Shown here piece by piece: positions 50,599 through 63,563 of a stretch of DNA of 64,000 nt. The position numbers were made by a program, and so were the translations under genes. Numbering within the stretch: position 1 is the first letter of the stretch; the number at the start of each line of letters is the position of its first letter. Origin of the DNA: Sitta carolinensis (lineage: Eukaryota > Chordata > Aves > Passeriformes > Sittidae); assembly GCA_032173965.1 (NCBI GenBank), contig JAVUNC010000004.1, positions 22,235,001-22,299,000 on the forward strand, in the 5' to 3' direction. Below the pieces are notes generated by a model. It saw only the letters and a program-made list of their open reading frames with translations. It was not told the origin of the DNA and ran no database searches.

Positions 50599-53500
50599 AA
50601 GTCCTCAGCAAGAAACCTTGACTTACAGTGCAGTGTTGCTAGTTTCCTACTTGATTTTGTTAATACCTCACACAAGAGTTGTACTGACTCTGAGATGGAG
50701 AGAAGAGTTAATGAAATGTTTGAACAGAGAAAAATTAAAGGACATTCTGTGGATTGTAACGCTTGGACTAATATATGCATTTTAAGCACTTCAGAAGAAC
50801 TATAATACCACATTTTGTTGTTATACCTAAACCAGAAGAGCATTTCTGACTGCAATTATGTTTCTAACTTCCCAGTAGGTCTCTCAAGACCAAATCTTTC
50901 AGAGAAGTGCTGTCAAATTCTTAATAAAATGGATTTAATAAAAGGGATATGCTCCTAAAACTAAAGAACTTACAAGTAATAATTTTTTTTCCTAAATTTC
51001 AAATGTAAATCTAATGAAGAGATAAAAAGGCTGTGGGGATTCAGGAAACTTTTAAAATAAAAATCTTCTCTGGTATATCTATCATTTGATTCACTTAATA
51101 AGACATCTATATTTTCCAACATTTTCAAAGGAGCCTATTATACCATGAACTTAGCATGTATATTTCAGTTATGTACTGTTCACTAAAAATTATCAGCATT
51201 CTTGCAGACACTTGCAGATGCATTGTATCATCCTTCCTACAACAACAGAAGAAATGTCATACAAATGCCACAAACAATTTAAAATAATTTAGTTACTACA
51301 GATCTGATGTTCTGAAAACAGAAAAGGAAAATTACAGTGACAGCCCACCACCCTCTTACTCTAACCAGCTACTTATGTCTCCAACATTAGTTTCAGTAAG
51401 TCAAGTACCCCTTGCAAGCTGTGCTGCACTACCACTCAGTTTGCATTGAAAAAGGAGTGCATCTTCGCAATTCATCTAAAATCTGTCAAAGACAGAGCCT
51501 CATTTTAGGAGCAGAAATTTTTAATTACAGTGTATAAAGAATATAGTACACCATATGTAACTGCATATGTAAATGCAGTATCTTAACTACATTTCTGACA
51601 TCCATGGAGACAAACAAATTATGTCCCCAATTTCTTTGGGAACACTAGAGCTCGCTTAAAGTAAAATTTTATTAACCTTTATTTTTAAGCTTTATTAACT
51701 TTATAGTTATATGGTTATAAAGTTTATAATAAAAACTTTATTAACTTTTATTTTTAAACTCCATATTGCTGGGGTAGTAAGTGAACACTCACAGCACCCA
51801 CATGGCCATAACTTAGCAGTTTCCTACACAGACGCTTGTTACCTACTTGCTGAAGTTTTAACTGCAGTGATTACTCCGAGTTTTGTTCCAAAAGCTGTTT
51901 TGTACTCCTATCTGTAGATACAGGTTATTGTGCATTATTATTTTGGAAAATAAATAGACTCTAATGAGGAATATGGCAGAAAATGTTTTACCACTGTTTA
52001 ACTTCAGCATTTCTTACAACTTACAGTCCTTTTTTTCTCCGCTTTGCTTTTATTCTCTGTATATATATTCCTCCACTTCTAAAACTATTCATACACAGGT
52101 TCTGAAACTATTCATACTCATATTGTCTATTCACTTTGTACCAAGAATACATGAGGCAAAGGAGGATCATAAAGAAAAACGATTACTGTGAAATGCTATT
52201 TAACTTTGTTCTTAATTTTATACGCATATATACATATTTACTTAGTGTTCAATTAAAAAAAAACAAAAAACAGTAAAAATCCTAGAAGAAATTTAATACA
52301 CAGTTAAGTCCTAGAAAATTAATTGCTGCACACACACAATTTCAAGGAAGATTTTGCTTCTGAAGTAAGCAATACTTAAAGAGGTTTTAAGAGCTATACA
52401 GACCCAGAAAACATCTTCTAAGTCTGTCCCTGCCCAGTTAAGGCACAAGCATGTTAACAGAGCAGAATGTAGAAAAAAAAATGCTAGCTGTTAACTGTAT
52501 AATACCAATTTTGTCAATATATGTAAGTCTAAAACCTTCAGAACTGTCAAATGTTACACTGCTTCAAAGGAGTAAATTCAGCAATAGACCACTCAAGAGA
52601 GATTCAGTTGGAATATATACTTGGAGAACAGGAACAAAGAGACTTAGGGTGACAGGTGGAAGCTAATTAGATAGGAGTTGAGCATACAATATCCCACAAG
52701 AAATAATGCAATTTCAGATTGCAGAGACACCACAGACCACTAAGATAACACTGATAAGATTAACTAACAATAATTTATTTCTTATGTGTATTTTCAGAAA
52801 AGAAAGAGTCAACAAAGTAAAGAAAATAAACATATCAACAGGAAAATGTTAAATAATTATCAGCAGAGACTAAATAATTCTGCTAGGCTGAATGTAGACT
52901 GGGTATCAGTGAATAACACCAGAAAGGTCTACTCCTACATTGCACTTTAGCTTTGGCCTTTGTGTCAAATAACAAAATAAATTATGCTATTTTTCACAAG
53001 ATGTGGAGTCACTGATTGAGTACAATATGAGTTGAGTACAATATGAGTACACTGAATTATTTTAATACTAAAGGTTTATTAGACAGCCATTATTTGTATA
53101 ATACCACATAACTGTTTATGTGAGTATAAACTATGCAGCTATTATTATTTTTCTGTCATATGTTGTCAGTAAGTTGACATTTCTGGACAGCTATCTTTAC
53201 CTTATGATATAAAACGTATATTTTAAGAAAACTAATACTCTTGGGTTGTAGTTGAAAATTATTTAAAGTGACTATAGCATTATTCTACTTTTTAAAGTTA
53301 CTTCACATATCCTGCACCAGTCCTATTGCACCTGCTCAGGCTCAGCATTTCTCAGTTGTGATCCCTAAGTGAGAGACAATGAAGAAAACAAATCACTGCA
53401 ATTTCGCCTTAAATACTGGGGTCAAATGGGAGGTAAAATCACTAGGAATAAGTATAACTTTAATACTGCTTTGCTGTAAGATTTTGAGCAAACTTCACAA

Positions 53501-53720
53501 AATAAAAACTTAGAAAACACATCCTAAAAAAATCTGGGTTTTATTTTCCTGGGCATTTAGGTTTATTTATCACATACTCCCCCTACACACACTTCCCACC
53601 CTGTTTACCATATTCATTGACTTCTTTTTGTTTGTTTGTTTCAAGTTTCAAATGCTTCTACAAAAAACGTGCAAAAAATAAGTACTTCTCTTCTTGTAAT
53701 TTAAAAGGTAGTCTGTTGAA
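50599..53720. other. AT-rich non-coding stretch
   Basis: Contains a diverged 23-bp duplication (51668-51690 and 51737-51759) and a perfect 16-bp tandem duplication (53016-53047). No gene or interspersed repeat recognised. Confidence 0.5.
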
Positions 53721-53765
53721 GATATATATGTATACATATATATATGTATACATACATATACATAT

Positions 53766-53822
<57 letters not shown>

Positions 53823-53826
53823 CACA
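53721..53826. repeat. Compound (TA/TG)n(CA)n(TA)n microsatellite
   Basis: An ATATATGTATACATAT palindromic stretch, then an alternating AC run at 53770-53808 (about 19 units), then TATATATATATA. Alternating purine-pyrimidine composition makes it a candidate Z-DNA or cruciform site. Confidence 0.96.
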
Positions 53827-54089
53827 TTTACATATAATAATAGTTGGGAATTTTTGCAGGTTACAAAAAGAAAACTGTAAAATGCATCAAAACTAACTCC
53901 AGTAAAGTCAGTGATGCTAAAGATACTTTGATCAGTCATGATCATGAAAATGAAGTCACACTTACTCTTATGACTGCAAGTAGCATCTTCCATTCTGCAG
54001 CTACAGAAGCTGAGAAAATATGTCTAGCAAGATTAGATTTTCCCCCGCCCTGAAATTGATTCTAATATGAATTTGTCGTATTAGTAAAA

Positions 54090-55850
54090 GTAATAAGAAC
54101 AGCTGTGCTCAGCCAGATCAAAGGTCCATTCTGCTCAGCACATTTCCTCCAAAAGAAAACCAAAGAAGGGTTTGAACTTCGACAAAAAACCATCCCTCCC
54201 ACTCATGAGCAGCATCTAAGGAATTTCTTAAAAGGAAGACTTTCCAGTACCCTTGTCTTTCTGTTTAATAGTCCTTGATATTATAGTTCTTTTCCATGAC
54301 CTCATCTCTGAGTCATCCTCTGAGTCTATAACTAACTTCTAGGGTCTTTCAGGTATTGTAGAGAGAAAACCCCCCTTTTTGTTTGTTCAGCATTTACCAT
54401 CTGTTAGGTTCATTTGACACCCCAGTAAGTTTATGCATGGAAAGAGAACATACAAATGATCTTACCTATACTTTCTATGCCACTCAGCATCTCACTGACC
54501 TTTTTCATGTTACAGCTTCTTTGATTTCCAAGTTCAAAAGTTCCATTTCATATAGCTGTTCTTTCCACCTAAGTGATTTTATCACCTTTCAATGACCATT
54601 TTAATGCAGAGTTATACCCTGCATGAGACAGAGATACCAAAACTTCTGGTAATATTCAAAATGTTTCATTTATACAGTGATCATTTTAATCCCTTTCCCT
54701 CTTCTCCCACTAATTTTGTATTTTCTTTTCTAAGGTTAGTAGTAGCTTGACATTTTATATGATTATGGATCATAACTAAGACTGCTTTTCTCTGGGATTA
54801 CAGTGAGGCTAGAGCCTGTCATTTTACATTGATTTATTAGATTTCCAACAGTTTATTACTATGTACATCCCATCACATCGCATTTGTCTACTCTGAATTA
54901 TATCAATTATTCCAACACTCCCTTATTTGGTCACACAGGATATTTTTTCTAGTTCTTCTCAATTGCTCCTCATTTTCATTAGTTCATCACTTCCTATCAT
55001 CACAGTCACTTCATTGCTTACCCTATTTTGCAGATCACTTTTGAGCGCACTGTAAACACATGCCAGCAAAGATTTCTTTGGGATGCCATGGTGACTCCTT
55101 CCTTTGTAAGAAAAATTCATTTTCTCCTAAGGTGTAACTTTTATCCAACCTTTCAGCAATGTACAAATCCCTTATGCCCTACCTGATTTACTTCCTTTAC
55201 AGTTGTTACTGGGGAGCCTTGTTCAATGTCTTTTGGAATTCTGATGACCTTTATACACATTCAGGCTGACTCAGAGAACTCTAATAGGTTTGAAAAGCAT
55301 ATAATTTAAAACTTTTTCTTTCATATGTCATATTTAATCATGTGTCAATCGATTTTTTTCCTTAATAGAGTTTCCTAGCACAAATTTCAGGTGTTCCAGC
55401 TTTTATACTTTAATGCACCTTGGTCCCTTTTAAATATGAACAGCTAAGGTTATTTGAAGCTGGAGATTACTTTTGCTATGCAGCAATTTTTTTTTTTCTA
55501 GATTGTTTTTTAAACTCTGGATAACACACGGTGCTTGTGACATTACTGTTTATTTTGACTATTTGCTCCATAAACTGTTCTACCAAATTTTCAACTTTTA
55601 ATAGAGGCATTGAGGAATTTTCCACAGAGAACTATTCAGGAATGGGAATTACAAAGCATATATATTTTTTGCTGTCTTCCTTAATCTTGTCTTTATGATG
55701 TTAGTATCTACTGGCCCAGCAACAATCTCTTTCAGAGTACTTGCTCCACCTGTGCTCAACAGAGGAGTAATTTTTAGTTTTACAGTGCTGGCCTGTAATG
55801 CTCTTGAACACTATTATTTTTTTTCCAAAAAACGTTCAGTGAGGGCTCAG
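54090..55850 (-). mobile_element. Ancient CR1 (L3-like) fossil including reverse-transcriptase region (minus strand)
   Basis: The 3' end is at left: 'cagccagatcaaaggtccat' matches the 'cagaccaaaggtccat' terminus of old amniote CR1/L3-like elements. Colinear matches follow: 'tttgtttgttcagcatttac', 'cttttttcatg ... tctttgatttccaagttcaaaag', 'gataccaaaacttctggtaa', and then antisense pol. The pol part contains 'gatttctttgggatgccatg' (antisense of the PQGS-type RT motif region), 'ccttgttcaatgtcttttgg' (antisense of the FSKAFDK-type region) and 'cagagaactctaataggttt'. The order is preserved over more than 1.5 kb, but frequent indels destroy all frames. The right boundary is uncertain. Recognition is by remembered family sequence. 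Confidence 0.75.
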
Positions 55851-57168
55851 CAGCTTCTAAATCTTTCCACTGATTCACTTGCTGATACACTTGCTTTCAC
55901 TCACTTTACCTTGGGGATTATCTTCCTCTGGCACAAAACAGCACTGACCATTTGCTTTGGATATATAGTAGGATGGGTCCCATCATCTCTCTCCTATTCT
56001 TATTTGTGAGGCCTTAACTATAGGAGTTGATGGTTAGAGCCTTTGAAGATTTTAAATCCTTTCCTGCACAGCAAATTCAGACACACATATTTACGGCCCC
56101 AGAGTACCTCACGCCCGAAATTTTGACTCCTTTAACGCAAACGTGCACAACTGCAGAACTTTGTTACTGTGGTGTTAGCCACAATTTAAATGACTTTGAG
56201 CAGCAAAGTTCAGACAGAAACAGTTTCATAAAAATGACTTTTAACAAAAAGGATAAAAAAGGAATGTTCCTGAGAGTGCAAAGAAGTGTTATGTACACAT
56301 AGAATAAAAGAGTTTCCTGTTGAGCTACAGTAGGTAACTACAGATTTAAATTACTGCAATCAATTGAGACAGTGGAGCAGCAGAAAGCTGTAAGACATGA
56401 AGAGATGGTTTGCACACCTTGTTTCAACCATCCCTCTTCCCTTTCTCTTGTGTTTTTATATATCTCTCTTAGTATTTTCTCCTCTCCTGAGCTCTATGTA
56501 ATCTGCCAGCACTTCTTATCCCCACTTAGACCTAGAGGCCCCACAGCCCATGCCATCACTTGGCTGTGCTCTGTACTGGGCCTTTATCACTTCTTCCTCA
56601 TTAGTATAACTTCAAGCCATCTTCTGACTGTCTTACTACTCAGTAAAACTGCTATTTCCTAAATAACTTCAATCAAGAACGGAAATGTCAAATGGCCAGT
56701 GAGGCAAAGGCACTATTCTTTGAGGACTGCTTTAAATAGCATGTAGTTTCTTCAAGTGTCCTTTAAAAATCCATAAAAAACTCACAACACAATTATGAGG
56801 CACTTTCCAGGGAATTAATCAAACTGAGATCCTTTTAATTTAGGCATCACCGAAGATTTATTCACAAGCAAGCCACCATCTTTACTGGCATACCTAGAGC
56901 ATGCCCCAGCACAGAGATCTCACAAAGAGGGCACCTGCTCCACACCAGAGTTTGCTTGCTGTGCCTGCCATCGCCTTCCAGCCTCAGGGAGAACTGGCAC
57001 CACAAGGCTTCAGTACTTGAGTTGAGGTATTGAAACCTACTTAAGACAGTCCTAGTGCAATGTTAAATTAGAAGAGTGCAAGTTTACTCATTATTTTGCA
57101 AGATTCAGGCAAAAATAGTTCAAGAGAATCAGTGAGATTTTTTTTCAAAATTATTTGATCTGAAATAA
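55851..57168. other. Non-coding stretch
   Basis: No gene supported. Frames at 55695-56662 are short and lack domains, and the leftmost overlaps the CR1 fossil. Confidence 0.45.
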
Positions 57169-57172
57169 TTAA

Positions 57173-57703
57173 TGCCTGGGGCCCAGTGACTGGGGAGTCC
57201 TCAGTGAGTGACAGCCTGTGCCAGCCCCATGCGGGACCAGCCTGCCTGGCTGCAGTGCAGCACTGGGAGTGTGCAGGTGTGCGAGCGTGTGGGTGCTGGT
57301 GAATGTCTGGACAGATGTGGTGATGAGCAGGGGACAAGGAGAGGAACACAGGAAGGCTTCTTCAAGGACAAGACCCTGGGCTGGGTGACTACTGCAGCCC
57401 AGGGAAATTGCAGTCAGCTCCGTGGGTGGGCGAGTGGAACACTCGCCCCGGGCCAGAGATGGGAAATCAAGCGAGGCTGCTGGTGCTGCCTGAGCTCATG
57501 TGAGTGTGAGCGTGTCTGACTCTGTTCATCCATGCAGTCAGCTGAGCACATGTGCATGTGGTGTATTCTTGTGTTCTGTGTGCCTGCTGGGAAAAGCTGC
57601 TCAGCCTTGTCACTGCCTGTGTCTAGGAAAAAGATGGGGCAGCCTCACCTCTGTCGGCTGCCGGATTCAACCCTTCCAAACATTATTGGTTGCTTCTGAA
57701 TCA
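57173..57703. other. GC-rich island of unknown origin, possibly an old LTR-like insertion
   Basis: About 530 bp clearly richer in G and C than both flanks, with abundant GTGTG/CTGCC words. It begins TGCCTGGGGCCCAGTGACTG and ends TTGCTTCTGAATCA. It is bracketed by TTAA at 57169-57172 and 57704-57707, so a TG...CA element with a 4-bp duplication is possible, but a four-base AT match is weak evidence. Open frames on both strands (57068-57718) have no recognisable domain. An alternative is a CpG-poor host regulatory island or an unlisted exon cluster. Confidence 0.4.
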
Positions 57704-57707
57704 TTAA

Positions 57708-60700
57708 ATATTCTGTAGCTTGGAATTAAGGGTAAAAATAGAGGAAAAATTACAGCTAAATTAAAAAGCTTAGATGGATTTCTTTTAAATGCAGATCTGT
57801 TCAAACCCTATAAGTTTTGGCTGTGACCAGTCTAGGACCTTCATGGAGTCTCTCTCACATGAGATGCTTGAATGAATGTAATAACCTTAAATTCTGATGC
57901 AGATAATCACAAGGTGACTGAACTTCATGAAACTAAAGAGCATTTTAAATTCAGACCTTCTAGCCACAGGATATATATTCATCGATTGTGCTGATAAAAG
58001 CTGGTGTTTTTAAAGTCTCAGATTAGTACTATGAGAGTCAGACACTAGCTTTTTGGACCATTTCCTGTATGTACTTGAGTCTTTACTCAGAAAGACTCAA
58101 GTATACATAGGAATAAGCATACATGAGCTACCCACTGAAATTAAATTGTCCTAAAGGTTAAAGATTAATATTACTATTCAGCAAGAAACTCTGAAACAAT
58201 TCTGCCATAATGCTACCTTTGCTGTGTACCAGACCAAAACATCTTAATTGCTGGTATGTGAAAGTTTTTACTTTAATGAAGTTCTAAATGCTGAAATGTA
58301 TATTATACATAAATGGGATTATGCTGCCATTACAAATTGAGAAAAAGATATTTCATGTTCTCTTTTCAATACTGGATTTCCCAAAAAGACCAATAAATCA
58401 GTATTCACAAATGTTAACAGGGAAATAAAATGTGGGACAATATTCTCTCTGTAGGAAATACTTTTTTTTGAAAAAACACTTTTAATACTTTAAAAAAACA
58501 ATCCAGTGTATAACACTATCAACTCAGTGCCACTGGTTAGTAGAGGCAAAATAATAAGACCATAAGCACTATTTCAAGGCTACAGCTTGACAGTGCTTCT
58601 TTCTGACACAGAAAGAAGTTCTTAATTAAAGATAGATTATATTAAAGACAGATGAATTATAGATTATATGAAGTTGGTTTATCCCTTCTCCTTTTAAAAT
58701 ACATATTTTATCCCAGTAAAGCAGATATCTTTGTATGCTCTTCTTTCTTCCTTTGAATTTACTCCAGTTGTTCTTAAGATTCATCAAAATGAAGGAAAGA
58801 AACTGCATCAAAAAGAGGAAAGCAATGCAAGTCCTACACCATATTTGAAATATGTAGATAGTAGTGTTGAAAAAGTTACTTTACAGAGAGTAGGATGCTA
58901 TATTTTAAAATTCTGAGCAAAAGGTAGATTTAGTATCCTTGATAAAAAGACTATTCTTCTTAGAGGCTTCATATTCTTCATAGCTGCAAACTCACTCTGC
59001 AAATGGAGATCACTGAGAACAGGTTGGATTTTATTTTTCTACTTTTCTAAGATAAAATAAAATAAATTGAGGCTTTAGGTAAACATAACTATTACTGTTA
59101 CAGTTGCTTAGCAACAGCAGGTAGAATTAGAGACCATTGTACAGCTAAGGTAGATAAAAGGAAAGTGCTGATTTCATAATTTGTGAAATACTCAAACAAT
59201 AAAAGAAACTCTCTTCTGAGCTTCACTGGAATAGGAGCAACACAACTGTAGGCAAACTACTCTTAAGACTTTTTTACTCTTCTGCCAGACTCCTGGAACA
59301 TACAGGATAATTGTCTGTACCGAATCTGATCACTTCAGCATTATCACTTTGACTTTCACTTTTTATTGATTTCTTTTATTGATGCCACTTCCCAGACCAC
59401 TTCACTGACAGCCTTGCTCACACGTCAGGATCTTACAGCAGCTTTTCTTATTATAATCTTTGTCAGAGGATGCCTACACCATGAGGCTGAAAAGTGTACC
59501 ATAGATCAAGCACTTTGGTTTTAAATTACTATTAAAGAACATATTGTCAAAAGGTCCCGTTCTGAAGACCAGGAAAAATCCATTTGTCTCATTGTAACTG
59601 CTCCATGAACATCATCTACCTTAACTGCTTTATCTTTCCTGAAAGTTATTACTTTGTGCATCACTTCTGTTATCCAGCAGGATTTCCAGCATTTTTTTCC
59701 ATTTTCCACACAACCAGTCAAGAAAAGGTTTCAGTTTTGTTCATCTCTGTTGCTTGAATTCATCCTTTCTTTGCATTTAAAACAGAGTGGAGTCAGCTGA
59801 TATCAACTGAGAAGGACAAATACTACCTTCCAAATTAAATGACTAAGTCATAATAAGGAAAAAGAATTAACAGCAATAAATTTTTCAATAGTCATTAGAG
59901 AAGTTTTGTTTTTGAAGATGGAAGACTTATTTTTAGAATTTAATTTAGCAAGATCAGATGACATTACATTAGGGTTTAATGTTAAAAACCATCACTTTGT
60001 TAATAAAAGCACATTTTGCAGAAAGTTTTATCCATAACATTAAAAATTATATTTTATGGAGCTATTGCAAGAAATCATGAAACATCCTTCTTGATAGGTG
60101 CGTTATTTCTATGCTCATAATTGCGCTTCTGATTTAGATGTGAATTTTATATAATGCATTTATATATTTGCATTATACTATGCATATACAAGAAAGAAAA
60201 ATGAAAAATTAACATTGTAACAGAACACAGTATTGCAGCATTAGCAAAGTTAAATATAATCAAAACATAGATAAAGGGGCAACACATGCAGGCATAAACC
60301 AGAAATTTACATACATAAGACATGTCTCTTTCAGTAACATTACCAAACTTGGAATGATGCAAGACACAGTCCCTCAGAATTATAAAATCAAAGTACAGCT
60401 GTGTGCAACATTTATGAACGGAACTGAAATGATGTGTTCTAATAGTCTTAATCACAGGAAATTTAGTACCTCATGTTTTGTATCTTACTGATATGTTTAC
60501 ACAGTATTAAAGAAATTTCTCATTTAATGGGGCAATGGGATGGCATGAAGTGTGATGCAGCTGCTGTGCCTGAGACATGATGTTACTAGCTAAGATTTAT
60601 GGGCAGCTATATTCAGACTGGAGTAGTTAACCATCATCTTGCAGCATCAATAACACTCACAATGGAATGAGTAACTATAGGTCTGATTCACCAATGCTCC

Positions 60701-63505
60701 AAATCCTTATCTACATGAATTCAAAATGGTGCCAAAATGCTGCTAGTCTGATTTGGTGCCCCCAGCTCATACTGGAGTAAAATTAGCAAGGGAATAAGAT
60801 ATTTTTCAGTAACATCACAAGATCTAGTTTTACTTCTCCCATATGAAATAGAATGCTTCAGTATTAGGTTTCCCACTGTTTAAATCTCAAGCAATTATTA
60901 TATTTGTTAATAATAGCGAGTAATGTTGTGAACTGTAAGAAAAAATGCAATCAGCAGTAGCTTTAAGGTACAGCTGATTAGAATAATATTTTATAGCATG
61001 CCTATTTACTAATTGAACACCTTCAGCCCATGCAAATAATTCAGATATGCTATAGAAATAAAAGCAGAATTCGAATAAATTAAGAGACTTATATGATAGT
61101 ACAAACTGAAACTATAAAGATTCAAGAGGATGCCTATGATATTATATACATATTTAATAACTTCACCTAACAGTGCAACACTCCAACTACATTTCACACA
61201 AAAGTTTCCCATGGAATTATGGTAGATGCTGTTTTAAATACCAAATAGAAAAATCACCCAAATGTTCAATTATTTATCAGAGGTAAATTATATTAAATTG
61301 AAGAAACTGAACTTATTTCAGGCTTTATTTGTAGCCTGTGCCCCCACATGCTGTATATACATCACAACACACAAGCACTATTTCAGGGGCTAATCCTGAA
61401 CTTGATTTCTCAAAGGCATTTTTAATCCTTGATAAGAGCATAATTGAAATATGCAGAAGAGATCTACTCTTTGCAAGAATATTACAAGCAAAACCTTATT
61501 ATGTTCATTTTATGTGAAATAATGTACAAAAGAAAAAAGCTGTCTGCATCACTGACTCATCCTCAGAAACCCGTGTGACTGACAGGAAATGCAGAGCCAG
61601 AAGCAGCACATCAAGTAGATGATATTCATGTTGGCACTGCTAAAGCTGGTTGTGCCAGGATGGGTGAAATGTAGGCTGATCGGCCATGTCAGGGCTGTGT
61701 TTATGGTGCAGAATTGCTCACAGACCTGTGAGCTATTCTAATGTTCATAGTAACTGCTTCCACAAAATTAAATGGAGATTCTCTAGAATATTTTTTAATT
61801 TACCACTCCCAGGAGATATCCCTATGGTTCCACATATATTCTAATGCAAAAGATTTTCTAGACAAGGTACAAATCCAACATTGTGCGCCCTTTCTCTAGG
61901 CCTAAAATTATTTGCTTTGATGTTTGTGATAAACAAGTGACCTGACTTTAAATAAAATAGTTGAGGAATGGGGATGATGAGGGGTGGAAGGCATTGGTCC
62001 TGAGACCCTGGTCTTTCTGAACAGTAGCACAGTTTATCTGACTATGGAAGTGTCCAGGGGTGTTATCATACACTCACTGAAGTCAATGCCAAGGAATCCA
62101 TGGACCTCAGTGACAGAAGAATCTACTTTGTAAATACAGACTCTGTCTTGCTTCCAGGAGAAAAAATCCAAAGAGGAAGCTATTGGAATGGCTCAGCAGA
62201 AGTGCACACGCCTTTGGGAGACTGCACATGGCCCTCAAAAAGAGCAGGATAAGAATCTAAAATATTGGCTTTCACTTATGTTACCAGACTTATGAATTAT
62301 ATATGAATTATGTTTCACTTATGTTATCAGACTGCAATATGTCACGCTGTTTCACATCTCACCTGACAGGTGATCTCTCACATTTCTGTTACAAAACAAA
62401 AAAGACAGAGAAAACAGCAGTGATTTGAAAACATGCTTATGTTAACTGAGGTGAATAGTCAATTAGCAGATACCATAAAACAAGCTCTAATTAATTAGAA
62501 GACTCTTGCCCCTAATAATAAAAAGCCTTCTCATCTCCACAAATTTTATACAAGTAACTATACATCATTAATTCAATAAGCACTGAAATAGTTATTAAAC
62601 TACAGCTGTATGATTTACTCTTGAAATTCTGAAAGTGCTCACTTCCGTCATGCCTTTAGCCCACCTGACTCCCCAATCACCCTTCTATCTACAATTTTCC
62701 TTATTCAGACAGGAATGTGATCATACAGATATGAAAAACACTGAACATATGGCTCCTATGGTAGAAACTCTAAAATTAAATTGTCCACAGTGGTTTGCAA
62801 GACACACAGCAAAATGCTGTGTGATGCTTCAGCTATATTACTGACTATTTAAATTGATTATTTGCTTTAGCTGCAACCATAACATCTTCTTCCTTATTGC
62901 AACCTAGACCTGAAGCTGTGTAAGTCAAGGTACAATCATTAGCTGCAGTCATCCAGTCCATACAAATAATGTTCTCACAATTTCACAGAAAATATCTGAA
63001 GTAATAGTGTATTTTGAAAACAAATTTAAGCTTCACAGCATTGTATCATTTATAAACAAAATCTGGTCATGAAATGCCACACCTATTATAAATAAAATTA
63101 TTACAAAATAAAGCAAATATTGTTTCTGATTCTTGTCATTTGACATAACAGGTATTTTCCCATGTTTACATTTATGAAGTGTTTATATTGTAGGCTATTG
63201 AAACAACTAGAGCCAGCGAACAGAACATTAAAGGTCACACAGAAGTATTACCACATAGAGCTAAAGTACTTGAAGAATCTGAGACACTCTCCCACACACA
63301 CTTCCCTCAATTCGGGCTATTCTTCAACATACAGGATTGTTGTTAAATATCTTTGACTTATCTCAGTTATTTATCTTATCTCTTCTGCCCTCTTTAAGCC
63401 AACTGCCACATTGTGGATTTTCAGTTGATACAAGCTGACATGTTCTTCACCAGCTACATCACATCAGATCAACTGCAACACTAGTTGAATTTCCAACTCA
63501 TACAA
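57708..63505. other. Long AT-rich non-coding stretch
   Basis: No gene or clear repeat. It holds perfect short inverted repeats at 58072-58103 and 58596-58618, an RFX X-box-like palindrome at 59103-59115, and a 43-bp-period duplication at 62270-62333. Confidence 0.5.
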
Positions 63506-63508
63506 TGA

Positions 63509-63563
63509 TTCTCCTTCCTTCCCTCCCTTCCTTCTGACACTTCCTTCCTTCCCTCCTTCCCTC
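63509..63563 (+). repeat. (CCTT)n pyrimidine microsatellite
   Basis: Two CTTCCTTCC-type pyrimidine runs are separated by GACA at 63535-63538. Confidence 0.9.

Noticed and set aside
50310..50855. 181-codon minus-strand and 144-codon plus-strand frames
   Set aside because: Mostly the T/G tract at 50391-50598. The non-repeat ends carry no domain.
60680..60800. Short match to old amniote repeat wording (TCTGATTCACC ... ACTGGAGTAAAATTAG)
   Set aside because: Too short and diverged to assign to a family by eye.
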